DNA of 64,000 nt from Lichenihabitans psoromatis (GTDB lineage Bacteria > Pseudomonadota > Alphaproteobacteria > Rhizobiales > Beijerinckiaceae). Position 1 is the first letter of the stretch; each line of letters begins with the position of its first letter. The notes beneath the pieces are model-generated. The model searched no databases. It was not told the DNA's origin and saw only the letters and a list, made by a program, of their open reading frames with translations. Of this stretch, positions 37,212 to 47,559 are shown piece after piece. The DNA lies in assembly GCF_004323635.1 (NCBI RefSeq), contig NZ_CP036515.1, forward strand, positions 3,907,501 through 3,971,500, read 5' to 3'. The position numbers and the translations under genes were made by a program.

Positions 37212-39329
37212 ATGGCGGTTGACGAGATCCGGACCAGTGCGACGAGGGTCGTGCGAGAGGTCGGCACGCTCCAGCGCGATAGCGTGGCGCTTTATGCGGT
37301 TCTCGAGCAGTTGCCGCTCGGCATCGTGTTGGCGGACATTCCGTCCGGTCTCATCGTCTTTCACAATCGCCGCGCCGAGGAGATTTTGGGCGAGGCCGTC
37401 ACGGCGTTAAGGTCCGTCGCCGACCTCGAACTTCTCGGCGGCCTTCACGCCGATGGAACGCCGTTCGATTGCGATGACTATTCGCTGGCCAAGACCGTGC
37501 GCGGTCACGTCGCCATCGAAGATCGCGACATTCTCATCCGACGCCGGGATGGGACGACGTTGCAACTCTCCGTCAGTTCGGCCGCGATTGCGGGCCCGAG
37601 CGGTGAACCGATCTACGCCATCTGCAGCTTCCACGACGTCTCGGCGCAAAGGCGCAGTGCGGATGAACTCCGCGCCACCTCGGTCAGCATGAGGCTGGCG
37701 ACCGAGGCCGCTAAGCTCGGTCGGTGGGATCACGACATAGCCAGCGGAACTCGCTTCTGGGATGAGCGCAATAAGGCGCTTTTTGCCACGGCGGGAGATG
37801 CAGACCGGGCTGCTTCCGAGTCAGAGTATTTTCTGAGCCTCATCCATCCCGAGGATCGCGAGCGCGTCCAGCAGGCCATCAACGCCGCGATGCAGTCGCA
37901 TCATTCACATGACTTCTACCAGGAATACCGGATCGGTGACGGCACCACTCCGACCATATGGGTCGCGAGCTACGGCACGACCTTGTTCGAAGACGATCGC
38001 TGCATCCGCTTCGTCGGCGTCACGCAGGACATTACCGAGGACAAGCGGCTCGAGGAGCGTTTGCAGCGCTCGAATGACGAACTCGAGGCGCAAGTGCGCG
38101 ACCGCACGCTCGCGCTGCAATCGGCCAACGATCGTCTTGTCGCCGAAATGGCCGAGCGCGCGCGGGTCGAGAGCTCCTTGCGTCAGATGCACAAGATGGA
38201 AGCCGTGGGCCAATTGACGGGCGGCATCGCGCATGACTTCAACAACATGCTGACCGGGATCATCGGCAGCCTGGAGCTCATCAAACGCCGTGTCGCCAAT
38301 GGACGCGCGGATGAGATCGGGCGGTTCATTGATGCGGCGATGGTCTCGGCCAACCGCGCCGCAGCCCTCACGCATCGGCTGCTGGCTTTTTCGCGTCGGC
38401 AGTCGCTCGAGGCTAAACCGGTGGATGTCGGCCGCCTCGTGATCTCGATGCAAGACTTGTTCGTGCGGACAATCGGGCCGTCCATCTCGCTCGATATCCG
38501 GGTTTCGGATACGGCGTGGCTGGCGCGCACCGATGAAAACCAGCTCGAAAACGCGTTGTTAAATTTGGTGATCAACGCGCGCGACGCGATGCCGGACGGC
38601 GGACTTTTGACGGTCGAGACCACGAATGCGCGGCTCGATCGCCACTCGGCCGATGCGTTCGGCGACCTTCAGCCGGGCGATTACCTGCTGCTCAGCGTCA
38701 GCGATACCGGCGCCGGCATGCCACCCGACGTGATCGCCAAAGCCTTCGAGCCGTTTTTCACGACCAAGCCGATCGGCCAAGGGACCGGGTTGGGCCTCTC
38801 GATGATCTACGGCTTCATGAAGCAAAGCGGCGGTCACGTTCTGATCTATAGCGAAGTCGGCCATGGAACGAGCGTCAAGCTGTATCTGCCGCGAGACCGA
38901 TCAGACCCGAAACACCAAGCGCCGGAACCGTCGGAAGCCGTCACAGGCCACGCCAATGGTGATTGCGTTCTGGTGGTCGAGGACGAGCCCGCCGTCCGCA
39001 TGCTGATCCTCGATGTGTTGGCGGACCTCGGCTACCGGACGTTTGAAGCCGGCGATGCCCCCTCGGCCTTGCCGATTGTCTCGTCCGATGAACGGATCGA
39101 CCTACTCGTGACCGATGTCGGTCTGCCCGGCGTCAACGGGCGGCAGCTGGCCGAAATGGCGCGCCAAATCCGGCCCGACCTCAAGGTGCTGTTCATCACC
39201 GGCTATGCCGAGATCGCCGCCGTGCGCGGGGGCTTTCTCGCTCCGGGGATGGAGATGCTGAGCAAGCCCTTCGCGGTGAACGTGCTCAGCGCCAAAATCC
39301 GCAGCATGATCGAGGGGACAACCCGATAG
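37212..39329 (+). CDS. hybrid sensor histidine kinase (two PAS, HisKA, HATPase, receiver)
   Basis: A soluble sensor kinase of 705 residues with no membrane helix. A first PAS domain (about 28-145) and a second PAS/PAC (about 160-280, ending FVGVTQDITEDKRLEERL) are followed by a coiled coil. The HisKA box has the phospho-acceptor His341 (IAHDFNNMLTGIIG), then the ATPase N and G boxes (ALLNLVINARDAMPDGG, GTGLGLSMIYGFMKQ), and a C-terminal receiver with Asp635 (LLVTDVGLPGVNG). It starts 59 bp after accC on the same strand, and no partner regulator is encoded nearby. The signal it senses is unknown. Confidence 0.92.
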   Translation: MAVDEIRTSATRVVREVGTLQRDSVALYAVLEQLPLGIVLADIPSGLIVFHNRRAEEILGEAVTALRSVADLELLGGLHADGTPFDCDDYSLAKTVRGHVAIEDRDILIRRRDGTTLQLSVSSAAIAGPSGEPIYAICSFHDVSAQRRSADELRATSVSMRLATEAAKLGRWDHDIASGTRFWDERNKALFATAGDADRAASESEYFLSLIHPEDRERVQQAINAAMQSHHSHDFYQEYRIGDGTTPTIWVASYGTTLFEDDRCIRFVGVTQDITEDKRLEERLQRSNDELEAQVRDRTLALQSANDRLVAEMAERARVESSLRQMHKMEAVGQLTGGIAHDFNNMLTGIIGSLELIKRRVANGRADEIGRFIDAAMVSANRAAALTHRLLAFSRRQSLEAKPVDVGRLVISMQDLFVRTIGPSISLDIRVSDTAWLARTDENQLENALLNLVINARDAMPDGGLLTVETTNARLDRHSADAFGDLQPGDYLLLSVSDTGAGMPPDVIAKAFEPFFTTKPIGQGTGLGLSMIYGFMKQSGGHVLIYSEVGHGTSVKLYLPRDRSDPKHQAPEPSEAVTGHANGDCVLVVEDEPAVRMLILDVLADLGYRTFEAGDAPSALPIVSSDERIDLLVTDVGLPGVNGRQLAEMARQIRPDLKVLFITGYAEIAAVRGGFLAPGMEMLSKPFAVNVLSAKIRSMIEGTTR

Positions 39330-39350
39330 CGGTTATGGCTCGCCTGCCGT

Positions 39351-40643
39351 TCAGGCCTTGACCAGCGCCGCCATGTAGAAGCCGTCGGTTCCGGTCGTGT
39401 GCGGGGTGAGGCGCAGCCCCGGGCCCAGGCGCGATGCGACCGAGGCAAGATCGTCGAGGCCGGCCGCATGCGTCAGGGTCGAGACCTCGACCGGCGACAT
39501 GTCGCTTCGCTCGCCGAGCAGATGAGCAATCCGGTCTTCGTTTTCCTCACGCAGCACCGAGCAGGTGATGTAGGCAAGGCGGCCGCCCGGCTTCAAAAAA
39601 CGACATGCTTGCGAGAGAACGAGATCCTGATCTTTCAGGCGTTCAGCCAAGGCGCCGGGGCGCATCCGCCACTTCGCATCCGGGTGGCGCCGCCAGGTGC
39701 CGGTTCCGGTACAGGGCGCATCGACGAGGACGAGATCGCAACGCCCTTCGAGATCGGCCACGACATCCTGCTCGCGTTTGGGCGAGCGAACCTGAATGTT
39801 GCGCGCATCTGCGCGCGCGATGCGATCGTAAATGGGCGCGAGACGACGGGCATCATCGTCCGTGGCATAGATCTGGCCCTTGTTGCCCATGATGGCCGCG
39901 AGCGCGAGCGTCTTTCCACCGCCGCCCGCGCAGAGGTCGAGCACCTGTTGGCCGGCCTGTGCGCCGCTGAGACGCGTCACAAGTTGTGAGCCCTCATCCT
40001 GGATCTCGACGTGACCCTTGAGATAGGATGGCTCGGTGCTGAGCGCCGGCGCCCGACCGTCGTCGCCCAAAGGCACCCGCAGGCCAACATCAGAACGCGG
40101 TGTCGGCTCGGCCCCAAGATGCGCGAGGGCCTTCAGGGCCTTCTCCCGGGTGGCCTTCAACATATTGACCCGCAAGTCGAGCGGTGCGCGCGCCGCGAGC
40201 GCACGCCCCTCAGCGGCGGCATCGCTCCCGAAGGCAGCCGTAAAGGCCTCGGCGAGCCATTCGGGATAGTTGCCGCGCACATGATCGGGCGCATCGTCGA
40301 GCGTCGCCACCGTCAAACGCAGGCGTTCGGCGTCGCTCAGCGCCGCAGGGGCGTGCCCTTCCCCGGTCGCCAAGGCGGCAAGCGTGTCGACGTCGAATCC
40401 GCGAAGGTCGCGCAACATGCCGAACAGGATCGCACGCGGCGTTTCCGCATCCATCAGCCAAGCCGCCGACGCTTTCACGCGAAGCGAATCATAGACGAGA
40501 CTCGCGATGGCGGCACGATCCTTCGAGCCGGCAAATCGATGACCGATCCCCCATTCCTTCAGGCAGTCTGGCGCCGGGCGGCGTTGAAGGTCCATCACGG
40601 TCAGGATGTCGATTGCGGCAGAGAGCCGAGCGGCCGGTGTCAT
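39351..40643 (-). CDS. rsmB: RsmB/Fmu-like 16S rRNA m5C methyltransferase
   Basis: A 430-residue SAM-dependent RNA cytosine-5 methyltransferase. An N-terminal NusB-like helical domain leads to the SAM site DLCAGGGGKTLALAA. The two cysteines of the m5C mechanism are in DAPCTGTG and ITCSVLREEN. The start at 40643 is chosen over an extension to 40745 because that would run over the upstream region of the divergent lipoprotein. Association with MAPEG and guaB genes is common in Rhizobiales. Confidence 0.88.
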   Translation of the reverse strand: MTPAARLSAAIDILTVMDLQRRPAPDCLKEWGIGHRFAGSKDRAAIASLVYDSLRVKASAAWLMDAETPRAILFGMLRDLRGFDVDTLAALATGEGHAPAALSDAERLRLTVATLDDAPDHVRGNYPEWLAEAFTAAFGSDAAAEGRALAARAPLDLRVNMLKATREKALKALAHLGAEPTPRSDVGLRVPLGDDGRAPALSTEPSYLKGHVEIQDEGSQLVTRLSGAQAGQQVLDLCAGGGGKTLALAAIMGNKGQIYATDDDARRLAPIYDRIARADARNIQVRSPKREQDVVADLEGRCDLVLVDAPCTGTGTWRRHPDAKWRMRPGALAERLKDQDLVLSQACRFLKPGGRLAYITCSVLREENEDRIAHLLGERSDMSPVEVSTLTHAAGLDDLASVASRLGPGLRLTPHTTGTDGFYMAALVKA

Positions 40644-40746
40644 TGCGGTCTTGCGCCTTGTTAAAGCTTTGAAAAAAGAACAAAGAAACCACGCGTCCGA
40701 AGAAGCGGCATCTCCTGCTCGCGACGTTGTAGAAGAAAGTGACAAA

Positions 40747-40893
40747 ATGTCGAAATTGATCAGCCGTTCAGCGCTCGCGCTGCTGGCTCTGTCATTGGCT
40801 GCCTGCGCCGCTGCGCCCCCGCCGCCGCCATCGATCCAGGCTCCGCCGCCGCGCCACGCCGATGCTAAGACGACCCTCGAAAACCATTACTGA
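40747..40893 (+). CDS. small lipoprotein, 48 residues
   Basis: A very short gene with a clear lipoprotein signal: SKLISRSALALLALSLAAC, with the lipobox LAAC and the lipidated Cys at residue 19 or 20. The mature part is only about 29 residues, Pro-rich (APPPPPS), ending TTLENHY. It is divergent from rsmB, and a longer frame starting at 40606 would cross the rsmB start. No family is recognised. The signal peptide makes it credible, but expression is not shown. Confidence 0.65.
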   Translation: MSKLISRSALALLALSLAACAAAPPPPPSIQAPPPRHADAKTTLENHY

Positions 40894-40954
40894 CGCGAGC
40901 CGCCGGGAGATGACGCGTTCCAGTCGTCTTCCGGCACCGTGAGGGTTCACCCGG

Positions 40955-41377
40955 TCACGCCCCGGCGAGGATCTCGAACCCGAAAATGATCCAAGCGATC
41001 GCCAGCACGACGCTGCTCGCCAAAAACGCGGGTCCCCGCAGCGACACGGTGTTGGAGGTCGTATGGATCAGCGCGTGCAAGACCCTGAACAGAACGAACA
41101 GCCATTCGAGGATGACGAACAGCAGGTCGGCCTTCCGCGTGACCATGACCAGCGGAACCAGGGCGAAAAACAGCACCGGCAGTTCAAACTGGTTGACGTA
41201 GCTGTTGCCGAACTGCGTGGCGCGCGGGGGCCAGACGTTCTGGCCGAGCGCGACATCATCGGTCGTCGTGGCACCCCGCGCGAGCGCCACTGTCCTCGAC
41301 CAACACAACCCCGCCAGCACCCCATAAACCAGCAGGACCAGCACGAAGACAGGCGCAAGAATGCTGGCGACGCTCAT
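40955..41377 (-). CDS. MAPEG family membrane protein
   Basis: A 140-residue integral membrane protein with four hydrophobic helices. The sequence RATQFGNSYVNQFELPVLFFAL carries the Asn-x-x-Glu pattern of the MAPEG family (membrane-associated eicosanoid and glutathione metabolism). Bacterial members are mostly of unknown function. A good ribosome-binding site (GGAG) precedes the ATG. It lies 24 bp downstream of guaB on the same strand and is probably co-transcribed with it. Confidence 0.87.
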   Translation of the reverse strand: MSVASILAPVFVLVLLVYGVLAGLCWSRTVALARGATTTDDVALGQNVWPPRATQFGNSYVNQFELPVLFFALVPLVMVTRKADLLFVILEWLFVLFRVLHALIHTTSNTVSLRGPAFLASSVVLAIAWIIFGFEILAGA

Positions 41378-41401
41378 GAGTTGCTCCGATTGGGCAAAAC
41401 C

Positions 41402-43003
<1,602 letters not shown>

Positions 43004-43172
43004 TTAGCACGGTGAGGGTTTCGAGGAAAGTGTCACGATGCCCTGGAACGCGCGTCTTGTTGCAGCCCTGGAGAGCGTTTACAGCATGACGAGGTTGGCA
43101 GGGGCACAACGCGCAAATTTGCCAGCATCATCATGCCTCTTGCGCCTCGCCTTGTGCCACTAGGATAGAGCT

Positions 43173-44609
43173 GTGCCGAGCCGCCTTCTCACCCCGCTCA
43201 TCATCGCCTGCGCGTTGTTCATGGAAAACCTCGACAGCACCGTCCTGGCGACATCGCTGCCGGCCATCGCGATCGATCTCCATGAAGATCCGATCGCCCT
43301 GAAGCTCGCGCTAACGTCTTACTTGCTCAGCCTCGCGATCTTCATCCCGGCGAGCGGCTGGGCCGCCGATCGATTTGGCGCTCGCACCATCTTTCGTGGC
43401 GCCATCGTGGTGTTTACGCTTGGATCGATCCTCTGTGGGTTCTCGAGCACCCTGCCCCAATTCATCGCCGCCCGCATTTTTCAGGGGTTGGGAGGCGCCA
43501 TGATGGTGCCGGTCGGTCGCTTGGTGCTGCTTCGCTCGGTGCCGCGCAACGAGATCGTCCAAGCCTTGGCCTATCTGACGATGCCGGCGCTGATCGGTCC
43601 AATTCTCGGGCCGCCGCTCGGCGGTTTCATAACTACCTATTCGGATTGGCGCTGGATCTTCTGGATCAACGTTCCGATCGGTATCCTCGGCGTGACGCTC
43701 GCGACGCTCTTCATCGACGATGTGAAAGAGGCGGAGCCGCCGCGTCTCGACGTTCCAGGGTTTCTCCTCACGGGGTTCGGCCTGTCCGGTCTCATGTTCG
43801 GGATGTCCGTGGCGGGGCGCGGGTCGCTCCCGCCCCTCGTCACCGCAGGGCTGATCGGGAGTGGTGTGATCCTGCTCGGCTTGTATCTTCGACACGCCCG
43901 TAGGACCGCGTACCCGATCATCGACCTCGCGCTGCTTCGCGTTCCGACCTTTGCGGCGAGCCTCTACGGCGGTTTCCTGTTCCGGCTCGGCATCGGGGCG
44001 CTTCCGTTTCTTCTGCCGCTGCTGCTGCAACTCGGCTTCGGCCTCTCGCCCTTCCAGTCGGGCTGCCTCACGTTCGGCGCAGCAGCCGGCGCGTTCCTGA
44101 TGAAGACGACAGCCCACCCGATTTTGCGGCGCTTCGGCTTCAGGCGCGTGCTGATCTTCAATGCGATCGTCAGTAGCCTCTTCTTGGCGCTCTACGGCCT
44201 TTTCACGGCCTCGACGCCCTGGTGGATGATGTTCGCTTTGCTGCTCGGCGGTGGCTTCTTCCGCTCGCTCGAATTCACCAGCATCAACGCCATCGCCTAC
44301 GCGGATATCGACAATGCGGCCATGAGCCGGGCCACCAGCTTTGCCTCGGTGGTTCAGCAACTCTCGCTGTCGACGGGCGTGACGGTCGGCGCGGCCGTCA
44401 TCGAATTCTCCCGACGAATCCATGGTGACAGCACGTTGCGGACCGAGGATTTCGGCGCCGCCTTCTTTCTGATCGCGCTGATCTCGGCCGCGTCCGCCTT
44501 GATCTTCATGCGACTGCCGCCGAGTGCCGCGGCGGCCCTGACCCAGCGCGGCGCGCGCCCCGCGCCTGCAATCGCCTCGGCCGCAACACCAGCCGGGCGA
44601 GACGGTTAG
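43173..44609 (+). CDS. MFS drug-type exporter (DHA2/EmrB-like)
   Basis: A 478-residue transporter of the major facilitator superfamily with about 14 membrane helices, as in the DHA2 group. The first helix carries MENLDSTVLATSLPAIA, with the acidic residue typical of drug:proton antiporters, and motif A-like GWAADRFGARTIF follows. The GTG start has AGGA seven bases before it. No membrane-fusion partner (EmrA) is adjacent. Its TAG stop overlaps the stop of rlmE on the other strand (TTAG). Confidence 0.87.
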   Translation: MPSRLLTPLIIACALFMENLDSTVLATSLPAIAIDLHEDPIALKLALTSYLLSLAIFIPASGWAADRFGARTIFRGAIVVFTLGSILCGFSSTLPQFIAARIFQGLGGAMMVPVGRLVLLRSVPRNEIVQALAYLTMPALIGPILGPPLGGFITTYSDWRWIFWINVPIGILGVTLATLFIDDVKEAEPPRLDVPGFLLTGFGLSGLMFGMSVAGRGSLPPLVTAGLIGSGVILLGLYLRHARRTAYPIIDLALLRVPTFAASLYGGFLFRLGIGALPFLLPLLLQLGFGLSPFQSGCLTFGAAAGAFLMKTTAHPILRRFGFRRVLIFNAIVSSLFLALYGLFTASTPWWMMFALLLGGGFFRSLEFTSINAIAYADIDNAAMSRATSFASVVQQLSLSTGVTVGAAVIEFSRRIHGDSTLRTEDFGAAFFLIALISAASALIFMRLPPSAAAALTQRGARPAPAIASAATPAGRDG

Positions 44610-45367
44610 TCGGTCTCGGCCGACGCCTCGTCCGGGTGATGATCGATAGGCGTGCGCTTACCGCGAAACCCCGTCGCCAACACATAAAGTTCGGACGAGT
44701 CGGCGCGGCTGGATTGCGGCTTCACATGACGAACCGTGACAAAGTCGCGCTTCATCTCGGTCAGCAAGGCGCCTTCCGTACCGCCCTGCAGCACCTTTGC
44801 GAGGAACAGGCCGCCGGGGGCCAGGATCTCGCGCGCGAAAGCGAGCGCCAATTCGACGAGGGCCACGATTTTCAAATGGTCCGTCTTCCGATGGCCGACG
44901 GCATTGGCGGCCATGTCGGACAGCACGGCATCGACCGGACCGCCCATCATGGCGGTCAAACGCGCGGGCGCATCATCGTCGAGAAAGTTCATCTGCGTGA
45001 ACTCGACGCCGGGCACCGGCTCCATTTCGAGGAGATCGATCGCGACGACGCGCCCTTTGCCGGTCTCCGACCCAACGCGACGCGAGGCGATCTGCGACCA
45101 GCCGCCCGGTGCAGCGCCGAGGTCGAGGACCCGCATGCCCGGCTTCAGAAGCTTATATTTGTCGTCGATCTCGATCAGCTTGTAGGTGGCTCGCGAGCGA
45201 TACCCGTCGCGCTTGGCCTTCGCCACATAGGGGTCATTGAGCTGTCGGGATAGCCAAAGCGTGGACGACAAGGAGCGTTTCCTCGCCGTCTTCACGCGCG
45301 TTTTGAGCGAGCGGCCGCCTTCGCGTCCACCGGAGCCTGCGCCCCCGGCTCCGTTTCCTGTCGTCAT
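44606..45367 (-). CDS. rlmE: 23S rRNA 2'-O-ribose U2552 methyltransferase RlmE (FtsJ)
   Basis: A 253-residue SAM-dependent methyltransferase acting on the A-loop of 23S rRNA in the large subunit. The core has RSRATYKLIEIDDKY, SAM motif LDLGAAPGGWSQIA and the catalytic Lys-Asp-Lys-Glu region (VDAVLSDMAANAVGHR; FLAKVLQGG). A Gly-rich basic N-terminal extension of about 30 residues is present. The start overlaps the ppx stop (ATGA, 45364-45367), so they are coupled. Confidence 0.93.
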   Translation of the reverse strand: MTTGNGAGGAGSGGREGGRSLKTRVKTARKRSLSSTLWLSRQLNDPYVAKAKRDGYRSRATYKLIEIDDKYKLLKPGMRVLDLGAAPGGWSQIASRRVGSETGKGRVVAIDLLEMEPVPGVEFTQMNFLDDDAPARLTAMMGGPVDAVLSDMAANAVGHRKTDHLKIVALVELALAFAREILAPGGLFLAKVLQGGTEGALLTEMKRDFVTVRHVKPQSSRADSSELYVLATGFRGKRTPIDHHPDEASAETD

Positions 45368-46449
45368 TGCATCCGGCTTGTCTGTGCGTCGCGGCACCAA
45401 ACGCCGTCGGCCGCCATCATCTGCATCAGCAAGCCTTCCCGCAAGCCCCGGTCTGCGATGCGAACGCGTTCGGATGGGAAAGCACGTCGGATCGCCTCGA
45501 AGATGGCGCAGCCAGCCAGCACCAGATCGGCGCGATCCGGGCCAATACAGCCATGTGCCACCCGCGCGTCGAAGCTCATGTTGCGAAGCCGCGCGATCGC
45601 CTCGTCGACATCGGCATGCGACATCCAGAGGCCATCGACCCGTCGCCGGTCGTAGCGGGGGAGATTGAGATGCACGCCAGCCAAGGTCGTGACCGTGCCG
45701 GACGTTCCGAGCAGGTGGAAGCGCGAACACCGCATCTCGCTGCGGGCGCGCTCGGCGAATTCCTTCATCTCGACGGTCACATAAGCCACCATGGCCTCGA
45801 AAACTGCCGGCGTAACGATGCGACCACCAAAGCTTTCGGCGAGCGACACCACACCGAGCCGCAGCGACGTCCAGAGTCGGATACGGTCGCGAATGCCCTC
45901 GTGCTCGCCGCTGCGGTTTTCCGTGTCCGATGCTCGCGTCAGCCAGACGACCTCCGATGAGCCGCCACCGATATCGAACAGAAGCACGCCTTCGGCGCGA
46001 TCATCGGCCAGCGCGGCGCAGCCTGCCGTGGCAAGGCCCGCCTCCGTCTCGCGATCGACGATTTCGAGTTGAAGCCCGGTTTGAACGGCGACGCGATCGA
46101 TGAAGGCCGCGCCATTGTCGGCGGCCCGGCAGGCTTCCGTCGCGATCAGCCTTGTCCGCGTGACGCGCCGAGAATCGAGCTTGTCACGACAGACGTGAAG
46201 CGCCGAGAGCGTGCGCTCGATCGCTTGCGGGCAGAGCCGTCCCGATTGACCGAGGCCCTCACCGAGCCGAACGATCCGGGAGAACGAGTCGATGACGCGA
46301 AAGCCAGCCGGTGCCGGACGGGCGATCAGCAGCCGACAATTGTTGGTGCCGAGATCGAGCGCGGCATAACATCGGTCGGTCGGGCCGGAACCGGACGCTT
46401 GCGGCGTCGCATTGTCCAAGCCGATCTGATCGGCATCACCCACACCCAC
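45364..46449 (-). CDS. ppx: exopolyphosphatase / pppGpp phosphohydrolase family (Ppx/GppA)
   Basis: A 361-residue ASKHA-fold phosphatase that degrades polyphosphate or pppGpp. The phosphate-binding loop AALDLGTNNCRLLIAR and a second loop LFDIGGGSSEVVW are intact. It has only the core domains, without the long C-terminal HD-like domain of E. coli Ppx, as is common in alphaproteobacteria. Substrate preference cannot be decided. It is coupled to rlmE. Confidence 0.9.
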   Translation of the reverse strand: MGVGDADQIGLDNATPQASGSGPTDRCYAALDLGTNNCRLLIARPAPAGFRVIDSFSRIVRLGEGLGQSGRLCPQAIERTLSALHVCRDKLDSRRVTRTRLIATEACRAADNGAAFIDRVAVQTGLQLEIVDRETEAGLATAGCAALADDRAEGVLLFDIGGGSSEVVWLTRASDTENRSGEHEGIRDRIRLWTSLRLGVVSLAESFGGRIVTPAVFEAMVAYVTVEMKEFAERARSEMRCSRFHLLGTSGTVTTLAGVHLNLPRYDRRRVDGLWMSHADVDEAIARLRNMSFDARVAHGCIGPDRADLVLAGCAIFEAIRRAFPSERVRIADRGLREGLLMQMMAADGVWCRDAQTSRMQ

Positions 46450-46560
46450 CCCCGTGATCCACGCAACAGCGCCCCGATCGTGGAGCCCATCCGCAACCTA
46501 CGATGCAGCGTTGCCCAAACGCAACGCCGGAAGCGGCATTGCGTCGCGATGAAGACCTGA

Positions 46561-47355
46561 TCAGGATTTCAGCTTGGCAGTGGCCGGCGCTTTGACCGAC
46601 GCGTTCCGCGCGACTGTCGATGCCTGTGCGGCGCGACGGCGATTGCGAGCCCAGATGTTGATGGCCTCGACCGCAGTCGAGAAGCCCATCGCCGCATAAA
46701 TGTAGCCGCGTGGGATTTCGAAGCCCGATCCCTCCGCCACGAGCGCAAAACCGATCAAGACCAGAAAGCTGAGGGCCAACACCTTGGCGGTCGGATGCGC
46801 CTTGATGAAGGCCGCGACCGAGGTTGCGGCCAAATACATGGCCAGCAGCGCGATCACGATCGCAATGATCATGATCATGATGTCTTTCGCCATCCCGATC
46901 GCGGTCAGAATGCTGTCGATCGAGAACACCAGATCCATGACGGCGATGTTGACGATCACGATGCCGAAGGCGCGCGAGGTCGAGACCTTCGCGTCCGCCT
47001 CTTCGGTATGTTCGACTTCGCGGTGCAATTCGGTCGTGGCTTGCGCAATCAAGAAGAGACCGGCGGCCAGCAGGATCACGTCGCGCCAGGAAAATTCATG
47101 ATCCCAGATGGTCGCGATCGGCTCGGTAAGATGGATCAACCACGTCAGCAGCGACAGGCACAGAACGCGGAAGGCGAAAGCCAGAACCAAGCCGAGCATT
47201 CTGGCGGTTGCGGCCTGTTTGGGCGGAAGCTTCGAGCTGATCAGCGACAGGAACACGACATTGTCGATGCCGAGCACAACTTCCATCGCGGTCAGCGTCA
47301 GAAGCGCGATCCAGCCGGACGGATGGTAGATCCAATCGAAGAGTTCGAGGTTCAC
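46561..47355 (-). CDS. TerC/YkoY-family integral membrane protein
   Basis: A 264-residue protein with seven or so membrane helices. The hallmark acidic motifs are EVVLGIDNVVFLSLIS in helix 2 and DLVFSIDSILTAIGM in the middle, both with the paired Glu/Asp proposed to bind metal. Members of this family are linked to tellurite resistance and, in recent work, to manganese export. The GTG start at 47355 has no strong ribosome-binding site. It is divergent from the FAD monooxygenase. Confidence 0.9.
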   Translation of the reverse strand: MNLELFDWIYHPSGWIALLTLTAMEVVLGIDNVVFLSLISSKLPPKQAATARMLGLVLAFAFRVLCLSLLTWLIHLTEPIATIWDHEFSWRDVILLAAGLFLIAQATTELHREVEHTEEADAKVSTSRAFGIVIVNIAVMDLVFSIDSILTAIGMAKDIMIMIIAIVIALLAMYLAATSVAAFIKAHPTAKVLALSFLVLIGFALVAEGSGFEIPRGYIYAAMGFSTAVEAINIWARNRRRAAQASTVARNASVKAPATAKLKS

Positions 47356-47559
47356 GGTGGCTGTCGTCCCTACTGCGACGCCAATGCGCCAACCCCGCCC
47401 ATATCGAGGTTATGCGACACTTTCGCCAGGGGTCAGGCCCAGAAACATAGGCGTGCTCGGGACTCGACAGGAGTTCGTCTCGATTTGAGGTCCGCGTTTC
47501 TTTGCCACGACCGCGAGATCGCTCTGGCTGAATCCGCGTCCCGACCGATATTGTGGCGC

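Noticed and set aside
43311..44423. 370-codon open frame antisense to the MFS gene
   Set aside because: Highly charged, repetitive composition and no ribosome-binding site; an antisense shadow.
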